NCBI GenBank assembly: GCA_002413745.1
Contig: DHXP01000073.1
Coordinates: 262,408 to 326,407 of the forward strand
Source of the DNA: Flavobacterium sp. UBA5153
GTDB lineage: Bacteria > Bacteroidota > Bacteroidia > Flavobacteriales > Flavobacteriaceae
Direction of reading: 5' to 3'
DNA length: 64,000 nucleotides
The notes below the pieces were generated by a model, which was not told the origin of the DNA, did not search any database, and saw only the letters and a program-made list of their open reading frames with translations. A program made the position numbers and the translations under genes. Below, piece after piece: positions 1 to 10,142 of this stretch. How positions within the stretch are numbered: the first letter of the stretch is position 1; each line of letters starts with the position of its first letter.

Positions 1-744
<744 letters not shown>

Positions 745-758
745 TTATTTTTAAGATT

Positions 759-808
759 TAAGGTTTAATGTTGCTCAACTTCGAACTCTAAACCTTAAAC
801 CTTTTTTA
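759..808 (-). terminator. weak inverted repeat between pfkA and gap
   Basis: AAGGTTTAA at 760-768 is complementary to TTAAACCTT at 795-803, next to a T/A-rich run just after the pfkA stop. The stem is short and AT-rich, so it could be a weak terminator or attenuator between the two glycolytic genes, or chance. Confidence 0.3.
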
Positions 809-1792
809 TATTGACATGATTTCAGAAACGCGAAGTAATTCCCTATCTATTTCTGTATGTCCTTTTATGGCTTGTTCCAATGGAGTAAGCTCGACTTTAT
901 CATTCAACATACCAACCATGAAATTTGATTTTCCTTCCAATAGAGATTCCACTGCTTTTACGCCTAACCTGCTGGCAAGAACTCTATCGTAACAGGATGG
1001 TGCACCACCCCGTTGCATGTGTCCTAAAACCGAAACGCGAACTTCATATTCAGGCAAATTGGCTTCCACATAATCTTTTAATTCGAAAACATTTTTACCA
1101 ATTTTATCTCCTTCGGCAATAACCACGATACTCGAAGATTTACCTGCCGCCTTACTTTTTTTGAGTGATTCCAATAATCTGTCTAATCCTAAATCTTCTT
1201 CCGGAATTAAAATTTCTTCTGCTCCAGCGCCAATTCCGGCATTTAATGCAAGATGACCAGCATCACGTCCCATAACTTCTACAAAGAAAAGGCGGTTATG
1301 TGAACTTGCCGTGTCTCGTATTTTATCAATTACTTCAACCACTGTATTTAATGCAGTATCATAACCCAAGGTATGGCTGGTTCCGAAAATATCATTATCT
1401 ATGGTACCCGGAATTCCCATTACTGGAAAATTATATTCTTTATTAAAAATTTCCGCACCCGTAAAGCTTCCGTCTCCACCAATAACTACAAATGCATCTA
1501 TTCCCTCTTTAACAAGGTGTTCATGGGCTTTTTTACGACCTTCAACAGTCATAAATTCTTTAGAACGTGCCGATTTAAGAACCGTCCCCCCTTTATTAAC
1601 GATATTGTGAACACTTCTTGCTCCCATTTCTTTGAAGTCACCTTCTATCATTCCCTGATATCCTCTGTAAATTCCTACACATTGTATATTATGATAAGCA
1701 CAAGTTCGAACTACTGATCTAATAGCTGCATTCATTCCAGGTGAATCTCCACCAGAGGTCAGAACGCCAACTTTTTTTATTGTTTTTGGCAT
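806..1792 (-). CDS. pfkA: ATP-dependent 6-phosphofructokinase
   Basis: Phosphorylates fructose-6-phosphate to fructose-1,6-bisphosphate, the committed step of glycolysis, in the cytoplasm. The 328 residues match the usual bacterial PfkA length. Visible motifs are the ATP-binding GGDSPGMNAAIR (14-25), GGDGS (105-109), the catalytic TIDND loop with Asp132 as the expected base, and MGRDAGH (174-180). Gly at position 108 of GGDGS is typical of ATP-dependent rather than pyrophosphate-dependent enzymes. The ATG at 1792 has no competing upstream start. It is the first gene of a probable pfkA-gap pair. No regulatory site was recognised in the 222 bases upstream. Confidence 0.96.
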   Translation of the reverse strand: MPKTIKKVGVLTSGGDSPGMNAAIRSVVRTCAYHNIQCVGIYRGYQGMIEGDFKEMGARSVHNIVNKGGTVLKSARSKEFMTVEGRKKAHEHLVKEGIDAFVVIGGDGSFTGAEIFNKEYNFPVMGIPGTIDNDIFGTSHTLGYDTALNTVVEVIDKIRDTASSHNRLFFVEVMGRDAGHLALNAGIGAGAEEILIPEEDLGLDRLLESLKKSKAAGKSSSIVVIAEGDKIGKNVFELKDYVEANLPEYEVRVSVLGHMQRGGAPSCYDRVLASRLGVKAVESLLEGKSNFMVGMLNDKVELTPLEQAIKGHTEIDRELLRVSEIMSI

Positions 1793-2014
1793 TATTTATG
1801 TATTAAAGTGTAAAATTAACAAACATTCAGCACTTTTATGGCCGTGTTTTTAATAAATTAGTATTGGGAGTCAAATTCAAACGTTTTCGTTAATAAGTTA
1901 ATAAGCTATTGCAATAAAAAACACTATTTTGGCTAATAATTAATGATTTATCTAACCAACGGAATTCGTTTTCAAGAATTAAATTTCCATATTATTGATA
2001 ATATAGTTATGGAT

Positions 2015-5000
2015 TTAATCTTCTTCTGGAATTGTTCCTTCCAGATTTGGTTTTTGTTTTATGGTATTTGTTTTATTGGGTTTAGAAATATTAATGAAAT
2101 CAGGTGATAAATTTGAATCTTGGTCCACAGCATCTGATTTTTTTGCTCTTTCTAATTTTTGATTTTTAAATATTTTATTTACCAATTCTTTAAAAGTATC
2201 AAAATCTACTTCATAAGAAACCCCTAATCCCTGGGTATAACCAATTCCTTGCCCAATATAATTGATATCGTTTTCTCTATTAAACAAGCGCAAGTTAAGT
2301 GTCCCATCTTCATTGACCCTGTATTGAATTTCAACATCTCCTATTATCGCTGTTTCGTTAATTCCTCCAAATGGAACCCCTACTTTTCCATTGATAGTGA
2401 TTCTTTCATTGATTTTAGATGAAATTGTGGCTACAAATCTTCCGTCGGTTTCTTTGCCTATTCTTCTATCGGCAGAAATTACATTGAAGTCCATTTTGAA
2501 TTTATCGTTGTCAGTTTGAATAATTCCACTAAATAAACTAGTTGCCGTTTCAAACAAACTTCTCGAAAAATCAGATTGGTTTACTCCTTCTGGACTTAAA
2601 AATCCCCCTGATGATAATAAGTACAACGCTTGTGTTTGTCTCACGTCCTTATCATTCAATTTGTATTGAATCTCCGATTTTAAAACATTACTAACCGTGG
2701 GAAATTCGAAATTAAAATCCGTCTCAGGACTTGCTAAATCCCCTCTAACGCCAATGATTACATTGACAGGCACTTTCTTGTTAAATGAGGAATTTTCTAA
2801 TAATACCGCGGGATTTGCTGTTGTTTTATAAACCGCCTCTAAATTCAGACGTGCTTTCATGGGATCCCCTTCCCAAGAAATATAACCGCCTTTCTTTACG
2901 GCAAATTTCTTGTCTATGATTCCACCATATTTAAAATTATAGGTTCCTTCATAGGCCTGGAAATCGCCCCACATATTGAATTTTCCTAATGTATTTATTT
3001 TAAACAATAATGTTCCATTCCCTTTTCCTTTTATTCCATGTCCAGAAATTCGGTCTAAAATAACTTCTACTTCGGCATTTGGGGTAATATCAAGATCAAA
3101 CTCCAGTTCAAGCCCTTTATAATTTCTTGCATTATCGACAATTCCCTTCTTTATATTGTACTTTTCTTTAGCACTCAAAAAATGAATAAAATCATTTTCA
3201 CTTACATTTTCGGCATCATTAATAGGAATTTTTAACGCTGACCCTTTTTCTGATTTAGCATCAACTTTAATGAACAATCCATTTGTGGGCCCTTTTATGG
3301 TTGCATTGCCATTGATAAATACTGTGCCGTAATAAGCTGCATCTTCATGGTCTACAGTGTTTAGTACCAGTAATCTTTTTGAATTGATTGCTAAATCCAA
3401 TTTCCAATCTGAAAAAACATTATGCCCAATACTTCCGTTTAAAATTCCTTTTGTGCCAAATTTTGTGTCAGTAAGTGTACTGTTTCTAAATATAAACTTT
3501 TCGTCGGTCAAATCAACAATTGTTTTATCACTTAGTTCGTAATCAACATTCAAGTATGGAATAGTCAATCCTGCATTGTCCACATAAAGACGTCCATTGA
3601 TTCCTGGTTTTTTAAGATTTCCTTCTATACTTGCATTTCCTGATGCGTAACCTCTTATATTTGATAATACGTCTCCTCCTAGCGAGTTTAAAATTGCTAA
3701 ATTAAATTTGTCGAATTTTAAATTTAAGTCCAGAATTGTTTTATTGTTCACGATTTCGAAATTCCCATTGGCATTGAAAGATTCTAAATTTTCATTTTCG
3801 ATAGTGGAGTTTACAGTAAATTTTTTAAAGGATTCATCTCCAACTATATCAAAATTCAAGGTACCCAAATCAGTCTTGTTTATATTTAAATGATCTATTA
3901 TTATCGAAGATGTGGGCTGGAATATAGCATTATCCTGTTTATAATTTACTTCTGCATTTACGTTTCCATTAAAAGTAAATTTGGGGTCTGCCGGGGTAAT
4001 TTGATTTAAATCGACATCTTTTAAACTTATTTTTAAATCCTTGTATGTGCTGCCTTTTATATCTCCCTTAAAAGTTATTTCTTGATTTTCGTGGGACATT
4101 ATTATATTATCAAAATTAAAGTTTTTAAAAGATTTATCAAAAACGATTTTGTTGTCAGGAGTTTCATGTTCGTTCAAAAACCATAAATAATCTTTAAGTT
4201 TTATTTCGGATTTACTTATCCCAACAACGTTATTATTATCCTTGTCTATGGTGTGATACAAGTTCAAATTAAAATAATCTTCCCCTTTTGAACCGCCTTT
4301 AAACTCGGATCGAAAGAACAAGGTGTCTTTCATGGTAACGTTTATCAAACTAAAATCACGAATCTTGTAATATTTTGTTTTTATGCTATCCAGTTCTATG
4401 TAGGCATTGTAAAGTGGATTTTTATTATCAATTGAAATTCTAATATTATCAAAGGTGTTATCGGATGCAATGATTTTTGGAGAATTAAAATTGAGTTTAA
4501 ATTCCTGATTGTCCGAATTGATGTTTCCCTTGATAACGGTATTGGAACCAATTGAAATTTCCGGATAAAATATTTCGATAATTTTACTGTAAATGGCAAA
4601 ATTAAACTTTAAAAATTGGCCTTTTTTTACTTTAATAGGTTTGTAATTGGTATAAAGACTTCCCAGAGAATTAGTTACTAAATTTTTTAATTGACTGAAT
4701 TCATATTTACCTACCATTTCACCCTCAACGATATCAGGGGAATTTATAGTTATAGTTCGCACTCGATTTTGGTCGAAACTAGAATTTATGGCAAAATCAT
4801 CAAAACTATAGGGTCCTTTTACATTTTGATAAACCGCTTTATTGATGAATACATCTCCTTGGAGATTTTCTATAGTATTCCCTGAAGCTTGAACCACAAC
4901 ATCTCCTTTGAAGATAGAAATGGTGTCTTTTACAAATTTTAATTTGTGTAAATCGGCCTTTTCGACGTTAATATGAAAATCATATCTGCTATCTTTTTTG

Positions 5001-6448
5001 GTTAAATCCAACAAACCATCAAACGTCATTTTCAAATTAGGGTCGTTTACCGAAATTTGACCTTTATAAATTGGCATTTTAAAATTTCCGTTTACCACCA
5101 CATTATTATAGGTGTAATTTCTATAATCTATCTGGCTAACATCTCCTTTTATAGCTGTATTTAAATATTTCTCGGTGAAACCTTTACCATCAACATCTAC
5201 ATCCAAACTTACTTTTCCTAAATCTTTTCTTCCCAAAAATGTACCAATATCAAAATCTTCTAAAATTACATTCCCAGTGTAAGACGCATTATCAATATTA
5301 TTGATATTGGACATTGCTAAAACCGACTGAATGTTTCCTAATGCAGTAGCCATATAAAAATCGGCATCAATAGAAGTTGTCGTGATTTCCGTTTTTCCTT
5401 TAAGATTAAATTGGCCTAATTTACTTAAAGAACTTGGTAATTTTTTTCCTAAAATATTCGGTAATAAAGAGGTTAGATTACTATAATTGGAAGATACTTT
5501 TTGGAAATCCCCTTTCATATAAAAATTCTGTCCTTTTTTTCCAAAAAGATTTCTGAAATTTACATTTCCAATAATTTGAGAATTTTTACTATCCACCAAT
5601 TTTAGTTTCGTAGCGTAAAAATTATTCAAAGTTCCTCTGATAGTAGACGTTAATTTAAAATGCTGATTTTTCCCTAATTCTTTATAAAAATGATAGATAT
5701 CATTTGTTCCCAATGAAGCCGATTTTATTTTGATATCAAATAAAACCTTGTTGACAAAATCCGAAAAGTCTTTTCTCTCATAATTCAAAACTACTTTACC
5801 TTTCAGAAAAGATTCTTTAGTCAATACATCAAGGTTTTCTAATTTAATATATTTCTTGGTATAAGTGAAATCGGAACTCATATTCTCAACATACAAGCCG
5901 CGATGATCCTTAAAAGCCATCTTCTTGATGTTAATTGTCACATCCGGACCGTATATTTGAAAGTTTTTTAATTCGGCATTGAGTTTAGTAAAATCTAAAA
6001 TTTTGGGGATTTTATTGTTTCCGTCAATAAGAATAAAACGACCACTGCCGACATAAATATTTTTGGCTTTCATCAAAAACTTTTTAGCCGATGGCTTACC
6101 AGAATCAAAAAGCGCAATAAATTTATCGAGATTCGAGTCTTTTTCGCCTTTATAGGTTTTCATATTAAAAACCAAACCGTCTAATCGAATGTCACCAAAA
6201 AGCAAATCGCCATTGTAGAGTTTTTTAAAACTTAAAACATTGGTTTTTATTATTTTAGAAAAAATTAAAGTGTCTTTATGATGATCTTTAATCATCACGT
6301 TTTTGAGTTTTACACCTCCAAAAACAGAAATAGCAACCTGATCTACTTTGATATCAGTTTTGTAATCTTTATTGAGCATTTCTGTTATATATTCTCCTAT
6401 TCTGGTCTGAACAATGGGTAGAGTAAGAGCAATACCAAGTACCAGCAA
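2015..6448 (-). CDS. TamB-like translocation/assembly module protein (true start lies upstream of 6448)
   Basis: At least 1477 residues. It resembles the TamB/DUF490 family: giant periplasmic beta-taco proteins anchored in the inner membrane and linked to outer-membrane protein assembly or lipid transport. Seen: an N-terminal hydrophobic anchor, a very long stretch of repetitive beta-type sequence, and a C-terminal TamB-like domain ending in a charged tail. The reading frame stays open upstream of 6448, where the codons give a basic stretch followed by LVGLILLLL, which completes the signal anchor. No ATG exists in that extension, only TTG at 6448 or rare ATA/ATC/ATT codons up to the stop near 6538. 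A start between about 6480 and 6520 is therefore more likely than 6448. Divergent from tsaD. Confidence 0.85.
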   Translation of the reverse strand: MLVLGIALTLPIVQTRIGEYITEMLNKDYKTDIKVDQVAISVFGGVKLKNVMIKDHHKDTLIFSKIIKTNVLSFKKLYNGDLLFGDIRLDGLVFNMKTYKGEKDSNLDKFIALFDSGKPSAKKFLMKAKNIYVGSGRFILIDGNNKIPKILDFTKLNAELKNFQIYGPDVTINIKKMAFKDHRGLYVENMSSDFTYTKKYIKLENLDVLTKESFLKGKVVLNYERKDFSDFVNKVLFDIKIKSASLGTNDIYHFYKELGKNQHFKLTSTIRGTLNNFYATKLKLVDSKNSQIIGNVNFRNLFGKKGQNFYMKGDFQKVSSNYSNLTSLLPNILGKKLPSSLSKLGQFNLKGKTEITTTSIDADFYMATALGNIQSVLAMSNINNIDNASYTGNVILEDFDIGTFLGRKDLGKVSLDVDVDGKGFTEKYLNTAIKGDVSQIDYRNYTYNNVVVNGNFKMPIYKGQISVNDPNLKMTFDGLLDLTKKDSRYDFHINVEKADLHKLKFVKDTISIFKGDVVVQASGNTIENLQGDVFINKAVYQNVKGPYSFDDFAINSSFDQNRVRTITINSPDIVEGEMVGKYEFSQLKNLVTNSLGSLYTNYKPIKVKKGQFLKFNFAIYSKIIEIFYPEISIGSNTVIKGNINSDNQEFKLNFNSPKIIASDNTFDNIRISIDNKNPLYNAYIELDSIKTKYYKIRDFSLINVTMKDTLFFRSEFKGGSKGEDYFNLNLYHTIDKDNNNVVGISKSEIKLKDYLWFLNEHETPDNKIVFDKSFKNFNFDNIIMSHENQEITFKGDIKGSTYKDLKISLKDVDLNQITPADPKFTFNGNVNAEVNYKQDNAIFQPTSSIIIDHLNINKTDLGTLNFDIVGDESFKKFTVNSTIENENLESFNANGNFEIVNNKTILDLNLKFDKFNLAILNSLGGDVLSNIRGYASGNASIEGNLKKPGINGRLYVDNAGLTIPYLNVDYELSDKTIVDLTDEKFIFRNSTLTDTKFGTKGILNGSIGHNVFSDWKLDLAINSKRLLVLNTVDHEDAAYYGTVFINGNATIKGPTNGLFIKVDAKSEKGSALKIPINDAENVSENDFIHFLSAKEKYNIKKGIVDNARNYKGLELEFDLDITPNAEVEVILDRISGHGIKGKGNGTLLFKINTLGKFNMWGDFQAYEGTYNFKYGGIIDKKFAVKKGGYISWEGDPMKARLNLEAVYKTTANPAVLLENSSFNKKVPVNVIIGVRGDLASPETDFNFEFPTVSNVLKSEIQYKLNDKDVRQTQALYLLSSGGFLSPEGVNQSDFSRSLFETATSLFSGIIQTDNDKFKMDFNVISADRRIGKETDGRFVATISSKINERITINGKVGVPFGGINETAIIGDVEIQYRVNEDGTLNLRLFNRENDINYIGQGIGYTQGLGVSYEVDFDTFKELVNKIFKNQKLERAKKSDAVDQDSNLSPDFINISKPNKTNTIKQKPNLEGTIPEED

Positions 6449-6516
6449 AAGTAGGATAAGTCCGACAAGTGAACGAAATACTATTTTTTTAAATTTTTTG
6501 ATACCTAATATTGTTT

Positions 6517-6524
6517 TAAATTTG
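6517..6524 (+). promoter_or_regulatory. -7 element of tsaD promoter
   Basis: TAAATTTG matches the Bacteroidota -7 consensus TAnnTTTG, 30 bases before the tsaD ATG. A TTTG at 6497-6500 could be the -33 element, although the 16-base spacing is a little short. Confidence 0.5.
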
Positions 6525-6525
6525 T

Positions 6526-6533
6526 CAAATATA
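6526..6533 (-). promoter_or_regulatory. -7 element of tamB-like gene promoter
   Basis: Read on the minus strand this is TATATTTG, a full match to TAnnTTTG. It sits back to back with the tsaD element, so the two divergent promoters share about 20 bases. Transcription from it would begin near 6519 and limits how far upstream the TamB-like protein can start. Confidence 0.45.
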
Positions 6534-6554
6534 ATTCAAAATTTATGCCTTTTT

Positions 6555-7577
6555 ATGCAAAATTCCGAGGTTTTTATTCTTGCCATCGAAAGTTCTTGCG
6601 ATGACACAGCAGCAGCCGTTTTACTAAACGACAAAGTATTGTCTAATGTTGTGGCTAATCAGCTTATTCATAACCAATATGGCGGTGTGGTTCCAGAACT
6701 TGCCTCTCGTGCGCATCAGCAAAACATAGTTCCGGTTATTGATGCCGCGCTTCGCGAAGCAAAGATACGAAAAGAACAATTGTCGGCAATAGCATTTACA
6801 CAAGGACCTGGATTGATGGGTTCGCTTCTGGTAGGAAGTTCATTTGCAAAATCAATGGCTTTGGCTTTACAAATTCCATTGATTGCAGTCAATCACATGC
6901 AAGCACATATTTTGGCTCATTTTATAGATGAAGAAGGATTTGAAAAACCTACTTTTCCCTTTTTGGCGCTAACTATAAGTGGCGGACATACACAAATTGT
7001 GAGAGTAAATGACTTTTTCGACATGAAAATCATAGGGAAAACTACCGATGATGCTGTAGGCGAAGCCTTTGACAAAAGCGCAAAAATACTAGGTCTTCCC
7101 TATCCTGGTGGACCTTTGATAGATAAATATGCCCAATTAGGAAATCCGAAAACCTTTACTTTTACAAAACCAAAAGTTCCCGGATTGGATTTTAGTTTTT
7201 CAGGGTTGAAAACAGCTATTTTGTATTTTATTCAAAAGAAAAAGCTAGAAAATCCGAATTTTGTCGATGAAAATCTGAATGACATTTGTGCTTCTATTCA
7301 ATATACAATTATCGAGATTTTGATGGATAAATTAAAGTTGGCCGTAAAAGAAACTGGTATTAAGCAAATTGCCATTGGTGGAGGTGTCTCGGCAAATTCC
7401 GGCATTAGAAACACTTTAAAAGAAACTGAGAATAAATACGGTTGGAAAACCTTTATTCCTAAATTTGAATATACCACCGATAATGCTGCAATGATTGGAA
7501 TTGTAGGTTATCAAAAGTTTTTAATAGAAATTTTCGAAACTTCATCTGTAGTTTCAAAAGCACGAATACAATTCTAA
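6555..7577 (+). CDS. tsaD: tRNA N6-adenosine threonylcarbamoyltransferase
   Basis: Transfers the threonylcarbamoyl group to A37 of tRNAs reading ANN codons, working with TsaB, TsaC and TsaE. The last of these is encoded at 54311 in this window. The ATG at 6555 gives 340 residues, the family length, and starts just before the conserved ILAIESSCDDT (8-18). The open frame extends to 6414, but that extension overlaps the divergent promoters and is not family-like. The metal-binding HMQAH motif is at 114-118. Further motifs are SGGHTQ, GEAFDK and the C-terminal GGGVSAN and TDNAAM. The rsmE gene follows after 3 bases, suggesting one operon. Confidence 0.96.
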   Translation: MQNSEVFILAIESSCDDTAAAVLLNDKVLSNVVANQLIHNQYGGVVPELASRAHQQNIVPVIDAALREAKIRKEQLSAIAFTQGPGLMGSLLVGSSFAKSMALALQIPLIAVNHMQAHILAHFIDEEGFEKPTFPFLALTISGGHTQIVRVNDFFDMKIIGKTTDDAVGEAFDKSAKILGLPYPGGPLIDKYAQLGNPKTFTFTKPKVPGLDFSFSGLKTAILYFIQKKKLENPNFVDENLNDICASIQYTIIEILMDKLKLAVKETGIKQIAIGGGVSANSGIRNTLKETENKYGWKTFIPKFEYTTDNAAMIGIVGYQKFLIEIFETSSVVSKARIQF

Positions 7578-7580
7578 ACT

Positions 7581-8288
7581 ATGCAATTATTTTATAACCC
7601 AAACATCACCGAAACTACCAAAAATTTCTCTTTTGATAAAGAAGAAAGCAAGCATATAATTAAAGTATTACGTAAAAAAGATACTGATATTTTATTCGTA
7701 ACCAATGGTTTAGGCTTATTATTCAAAACCGAAATTACTTTAGCTTCAGATAGTAAATGCACCGTACAAATTATTTCTTTCGAAAAGACAACACCTTCAA
7801 AATTTCATTTACATTTGGCAGTTGCTCCTACTAAAATGAATGACCGTTACGAATGGTTTTTAGAAAAAGCAACGGAAATTGGCATTCACGAAATCACACC
7901 CATTATTTGTGACCGTTCGGAACGAAAAGTAGTGAATACCGAAAGATTCGATAAAATTCTATTGACTGCCATGAAGCAATCTAATGTATTATTTCTTCCA
8001 AAATTGAATGAAGCGATGACTTTCAAGGAATTTATAAAGCTTGAAAACAAAGGTTTAAATTTGATTGCACATTGTGAAGAAACCGATAAAAAATCATTGA
8101 AATCGGTTCTGAAACCAAATGAAAACGTTACTGTACTTATAGGTCCGGAGGGTGATTTTTCTGAAAAAGAAATTGCATTGGCACTTGAAAACAACTTCAT
8201 TCCTGTATCGTTGGGAAATACCAGATTACGAACAGAAACCGCTGCAATTGTGGCGTGTCATAGTGTAGTTTTTGTAAATGAAGATTAA
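7581..8288 (+). CDS. rsmE: 16S rRNA (uracil-1498-N3)-methyltransferase
   Basis: SPOUT-class methyltransferase that methylates U1498 of 16S rRNA using S-adenosylmethionine. The 235 residues match the RsmE family. The C-terminal knot motifs are clear: IGPEGDFSEKEI near residue 193 and LGNTRLRTETA near 215. The N-terminal half forms the PUA-like RNA-binding domain. Three bases separate it from tsaD, so translation is probably coupled. Downstream is an 18-bp palindrome that may end the transcript. Confidence 0.95.
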   Translation: MQLFYNPNITETTKNFSFDKEESKHIIKVLRKKDTDILFVTNGLGLLFKTEITLASDSKCTVQIISFEKTTPSKFHLHLAVAPTKMNDRYEWFLEKATEIGIHEITPIICDRSERKVVNTERFDKILLTAMKQSNVLFLPKLNEAMTFKEFIKLENKGLNLIAHCEETDKKSLKSVLKPNENVTVLIGPEGDFSEKEIALALENNFIPVSLGNTRLRTETAAIVACHSVVFVNED

Positions 8289-8294
8289 TGAATT

Positions 8295-8331
8295 TCAAAC
8301 CTCAAAGGTTTTCAAAACCTTTGAGGTTTGA
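8295..8331. repeat. 18-bp perfect palindrome, likely bidirectional terminator
   Basis: The arms 8295-8312 and 8314-8331 are exact reverse complements around a single base. The core CCTCAAAGG/CCTTTGAGG is followed by a T-rich run (ttgttttta). It separates rsmE from the DUF4159 gene. Similar palindromes recur in Flavobacterium intergenic regions as far as I recall, so it may also be a dispersed repeat. Confidence 0.7.
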
Positions 8332-8346
8332 TTGTTTTTAAAAATT

Positions 8347-8985
8347 ATGAAAAGAATATATTACCTATTATTAATAATTTCTTTTGCTTCATTTTCACAA
8401 GAAATTGCCTTGGTAAAATACAGCGGAGGTGGCGACTGGTATGCTAATCCTACTTCGTTGCCCAATTTGATAAAATATTGCAATACCAATATCAATACCA
8501 AGATAAAATCCAAACCAGGATTAGTAGAACCCAGCAGTCCCGATTTATTTTCCTATCCTTTCGTACACATAACGGGTCACGGAAACGTAGTTTTTAGCGA
8601 TGCCGATGTAAGTAATCTTAGGAATTATATGTCTTCCGGAGGTTTTCTCCACATTGACGACAATTATGGTATGGATCAATATATTAGAAAAGAAATAAAA
8701 AAAATATTTCCAAATAATGACTTAGTGGAAATTCCCGCAAATCATCCCATCTTTCAAAAGCCGTATCTTTTTTCAACTGGATTGCCAAAAATCCATGAAC
8801 ATGACGGGAAACGTCCACAAGCCTTTGGGATTTTTATAGACAACAGATTGGTGCTACTTTATACCTACGAATGTGATTTAGGCGATGGTTGGGAAGATCC
8901 GGAAGTACATAATGACCCTTTTGAAGTTCGCGAAAAAGCGTTGAAAATGGGTGCTAACATAATGAACTACATCTTTAATAATTGA
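8347..8985 (+). CDS. DUF4159 family secreted protein
   Basis: A 212-residue protein of unknown function, taken from ATG 8347; a TTG at 8332 is in frame but adds nothing family-like. The N-terminus MKRIYYLLLIISFASFSQ is a signal peptide, so the protein is exported. The body contains VKYSGGGDWYAN, HITGHGNVVFSD and GGFLHIDDNYGMD, the pattern of the DUF4159 family, which has a glutamine-amidotransferase-like fold but no known activity. The family is common in Bacteroidota, often near vWA-domain membrane proteins. Here it follows rsmE after a palindrome and may be transcribed separately. Confidence 0.85.
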   Translation: MKRIYYLLLIISFASFSQEIALVKYSGGGDWYANPTSLPNLIKYCNTNINTKIKSKPGLVEPSSPDLFSYPFVHITGHGNVVFSDADVSNLRNYMSSGGFLHIDDNYGMDQYIRKEIKKIFPNNDLVEIPANHPIFQKPYLFSTGLPKIHEHDGKRPQAFGIFIDNRLVLLYTYECDLGDGWEDPEVHNDPFEVREKALKMGANIMNYIFNN

Positions 8986-9056
8986 TTAAATATTCCAAGT
9001 CTATTTGGGTAAAGATATAATGATTTGATTTTTAACAACATATAATTTATTATTGG

Positions 9057-9064
9057 TATATTTG
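9057..9064 (+). promoter_or_regulatory. candidate -7 element of the M43 protease gene
   Basis: TATATTTG fits TAnnTTTG, 45 bases before the ATG at 9110. No good -33 TTTG is seen at the expected distance, so this is tentative. Confidence 0.4.
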
Positions 9065-9109
9065 TTAACTATTCAACCAAAAATTAATCTTTTTAACCAA
9101 TCTTTTATC

Positions 9110-10066
9110 ATGAAAAAAATCCTTTTAACCGCGACCGCTGTCTTGATGTTTTTTTCTTGTCAAAATGAGGCAATTGATTCGACCACTGCTTCGACAAGTG
9201 CTATTGCCCACCGTGGCTGTGCATCACAAGAAGTTCTTGAAGCCCAGTTGATAGCTGATCCAACATTAGCCATTAGAATGAACCAAATTGAGGCTTTTAC
9301 ACAAAGTACAATTTCTAAATCTAATTTTAAATTAGTAAATGGTAAAATTGTAATTCCAGTTGTAGTAAATGTGTTGTACAAAACTACAGCTGAAAACATT
9401 TCTAATATCCAAATACAATCTCAAATTAATGTGCTAAATAAAGATTATACTGCCACAAACTCTGATTTTAGTACTATTCCTGTAGAATTTGCCGGCGTGG
9501 CCGCAAATGTTGATATAACTTTTGAACTAGTAAATATTATTAGAAAATCAACTACAAAAACATCTTGGGGAACCAGAGATGCGATGAAAAAATCAAAACA
9601 AGGCGGAATTAATCCTACTTCACCAACTACAACTCTTAATCTTTGGGCTTGTACAATAGGTGGTGGAATATTGGGTTACGCACAATTTCCAGGAGGTTCA
9701 ACAGCAACAGATGGAGTTGTAATTGATTCGTTTTATTTTGGATTATCAAGTGCTGCAAGTTATCCTTATAATTTAGGAAGAACTGGTTCTCACGAAGTGG
9801 GTCACTGGATGAATCTTCGCCACATATGGGGTGATGCTTCTTGCGGAAATGATTTAGTTGATGATACTCCTGTTGCCAAAACTGCAAATTTTGGTGCTCC
9901 AACCTATCCTTATGTTAGTACTTGCTTACCTGCTCATAATGAAATGACGATGAATTATATGGATTATACAGACGATAGAGGAATGTATATGTTTACTAAT
10001 GGTCAAAAATCCAGAATGGCTGCAATATTTCTTTCAGGTGGTCCAAGAGCCGCGATTGGTCAATAA
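9110..10066 (+). CDS. M43-family (pappalysin/cytophagalysin-like) zinc metalloprotease, lipoprotein
   Basis: A 318-residue exported protease. The ATG at 9110 is chosen because it opens directly into a lipoprotein signal peptide ending FFSC, with the lipidated Cys at residue 17; an earlier in-frame start at 9053 would precede this signal. The catalytic site is HEVGHWMNLRH (228-238), with His228, His232 and His238 as zinc ligands and Glu229 as the base. The Met-turn NYMDY at 282-286 is typical of metzincins of family M43. Unlike many flavobacterial relatives, it shows no type IX secretion C-terminal domain, so it is probably membrane-tethered. A strong terminator follows. The substrate cannot be told. 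Confidence 0.9.
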   Translation: MKKILLTATAVLMFFSCQNEAIDSTTASTSAIAHRGCASQEVLEAQLIADPTLAIRMNQIEAFTQSTISKSNFKLVNGKIVIPVVVNVLYKTTAENISNIQIQSQINVLNKDYTATNSDFSTIPVEFAGVAANVDITFELVNIIRKSTTKTSWGTRDAMKKSKQGGINPTSPTTTLNLWACTIGGGILGYAQFPGGSTATDGVVIDSFYFGLSSAASYPYNLGRTGSHEVGHWMNLRHIWGDASCGNDLVDDTPVAKTANFGAPTYPYVSTCLPAHNEMTMNYMDYTDDRGMYMFTNGQKSRMAAIFLSGGPRAAIGQ

Positions 10067-10089
10067 TTCTTTTAAATTTTTAGAATATA

Positions 10090-10118
10090 AACTCGCTACT
10101 TGTTAGCGAGTTTTTTTT
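10090..10118 (+). terminator. rho-independent terminator after M43 protease
   Basis: The stem AACTCGCTA (10090-10098) pairs with TAGCGAGTT (10104-10112), with a 5-base loop and then a run of T. A standard intrinsic terminator. Confidence 0.85.
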
Positions 10119-10142
10119 ATCTTTAGCCTCTAAAAAAGATAG

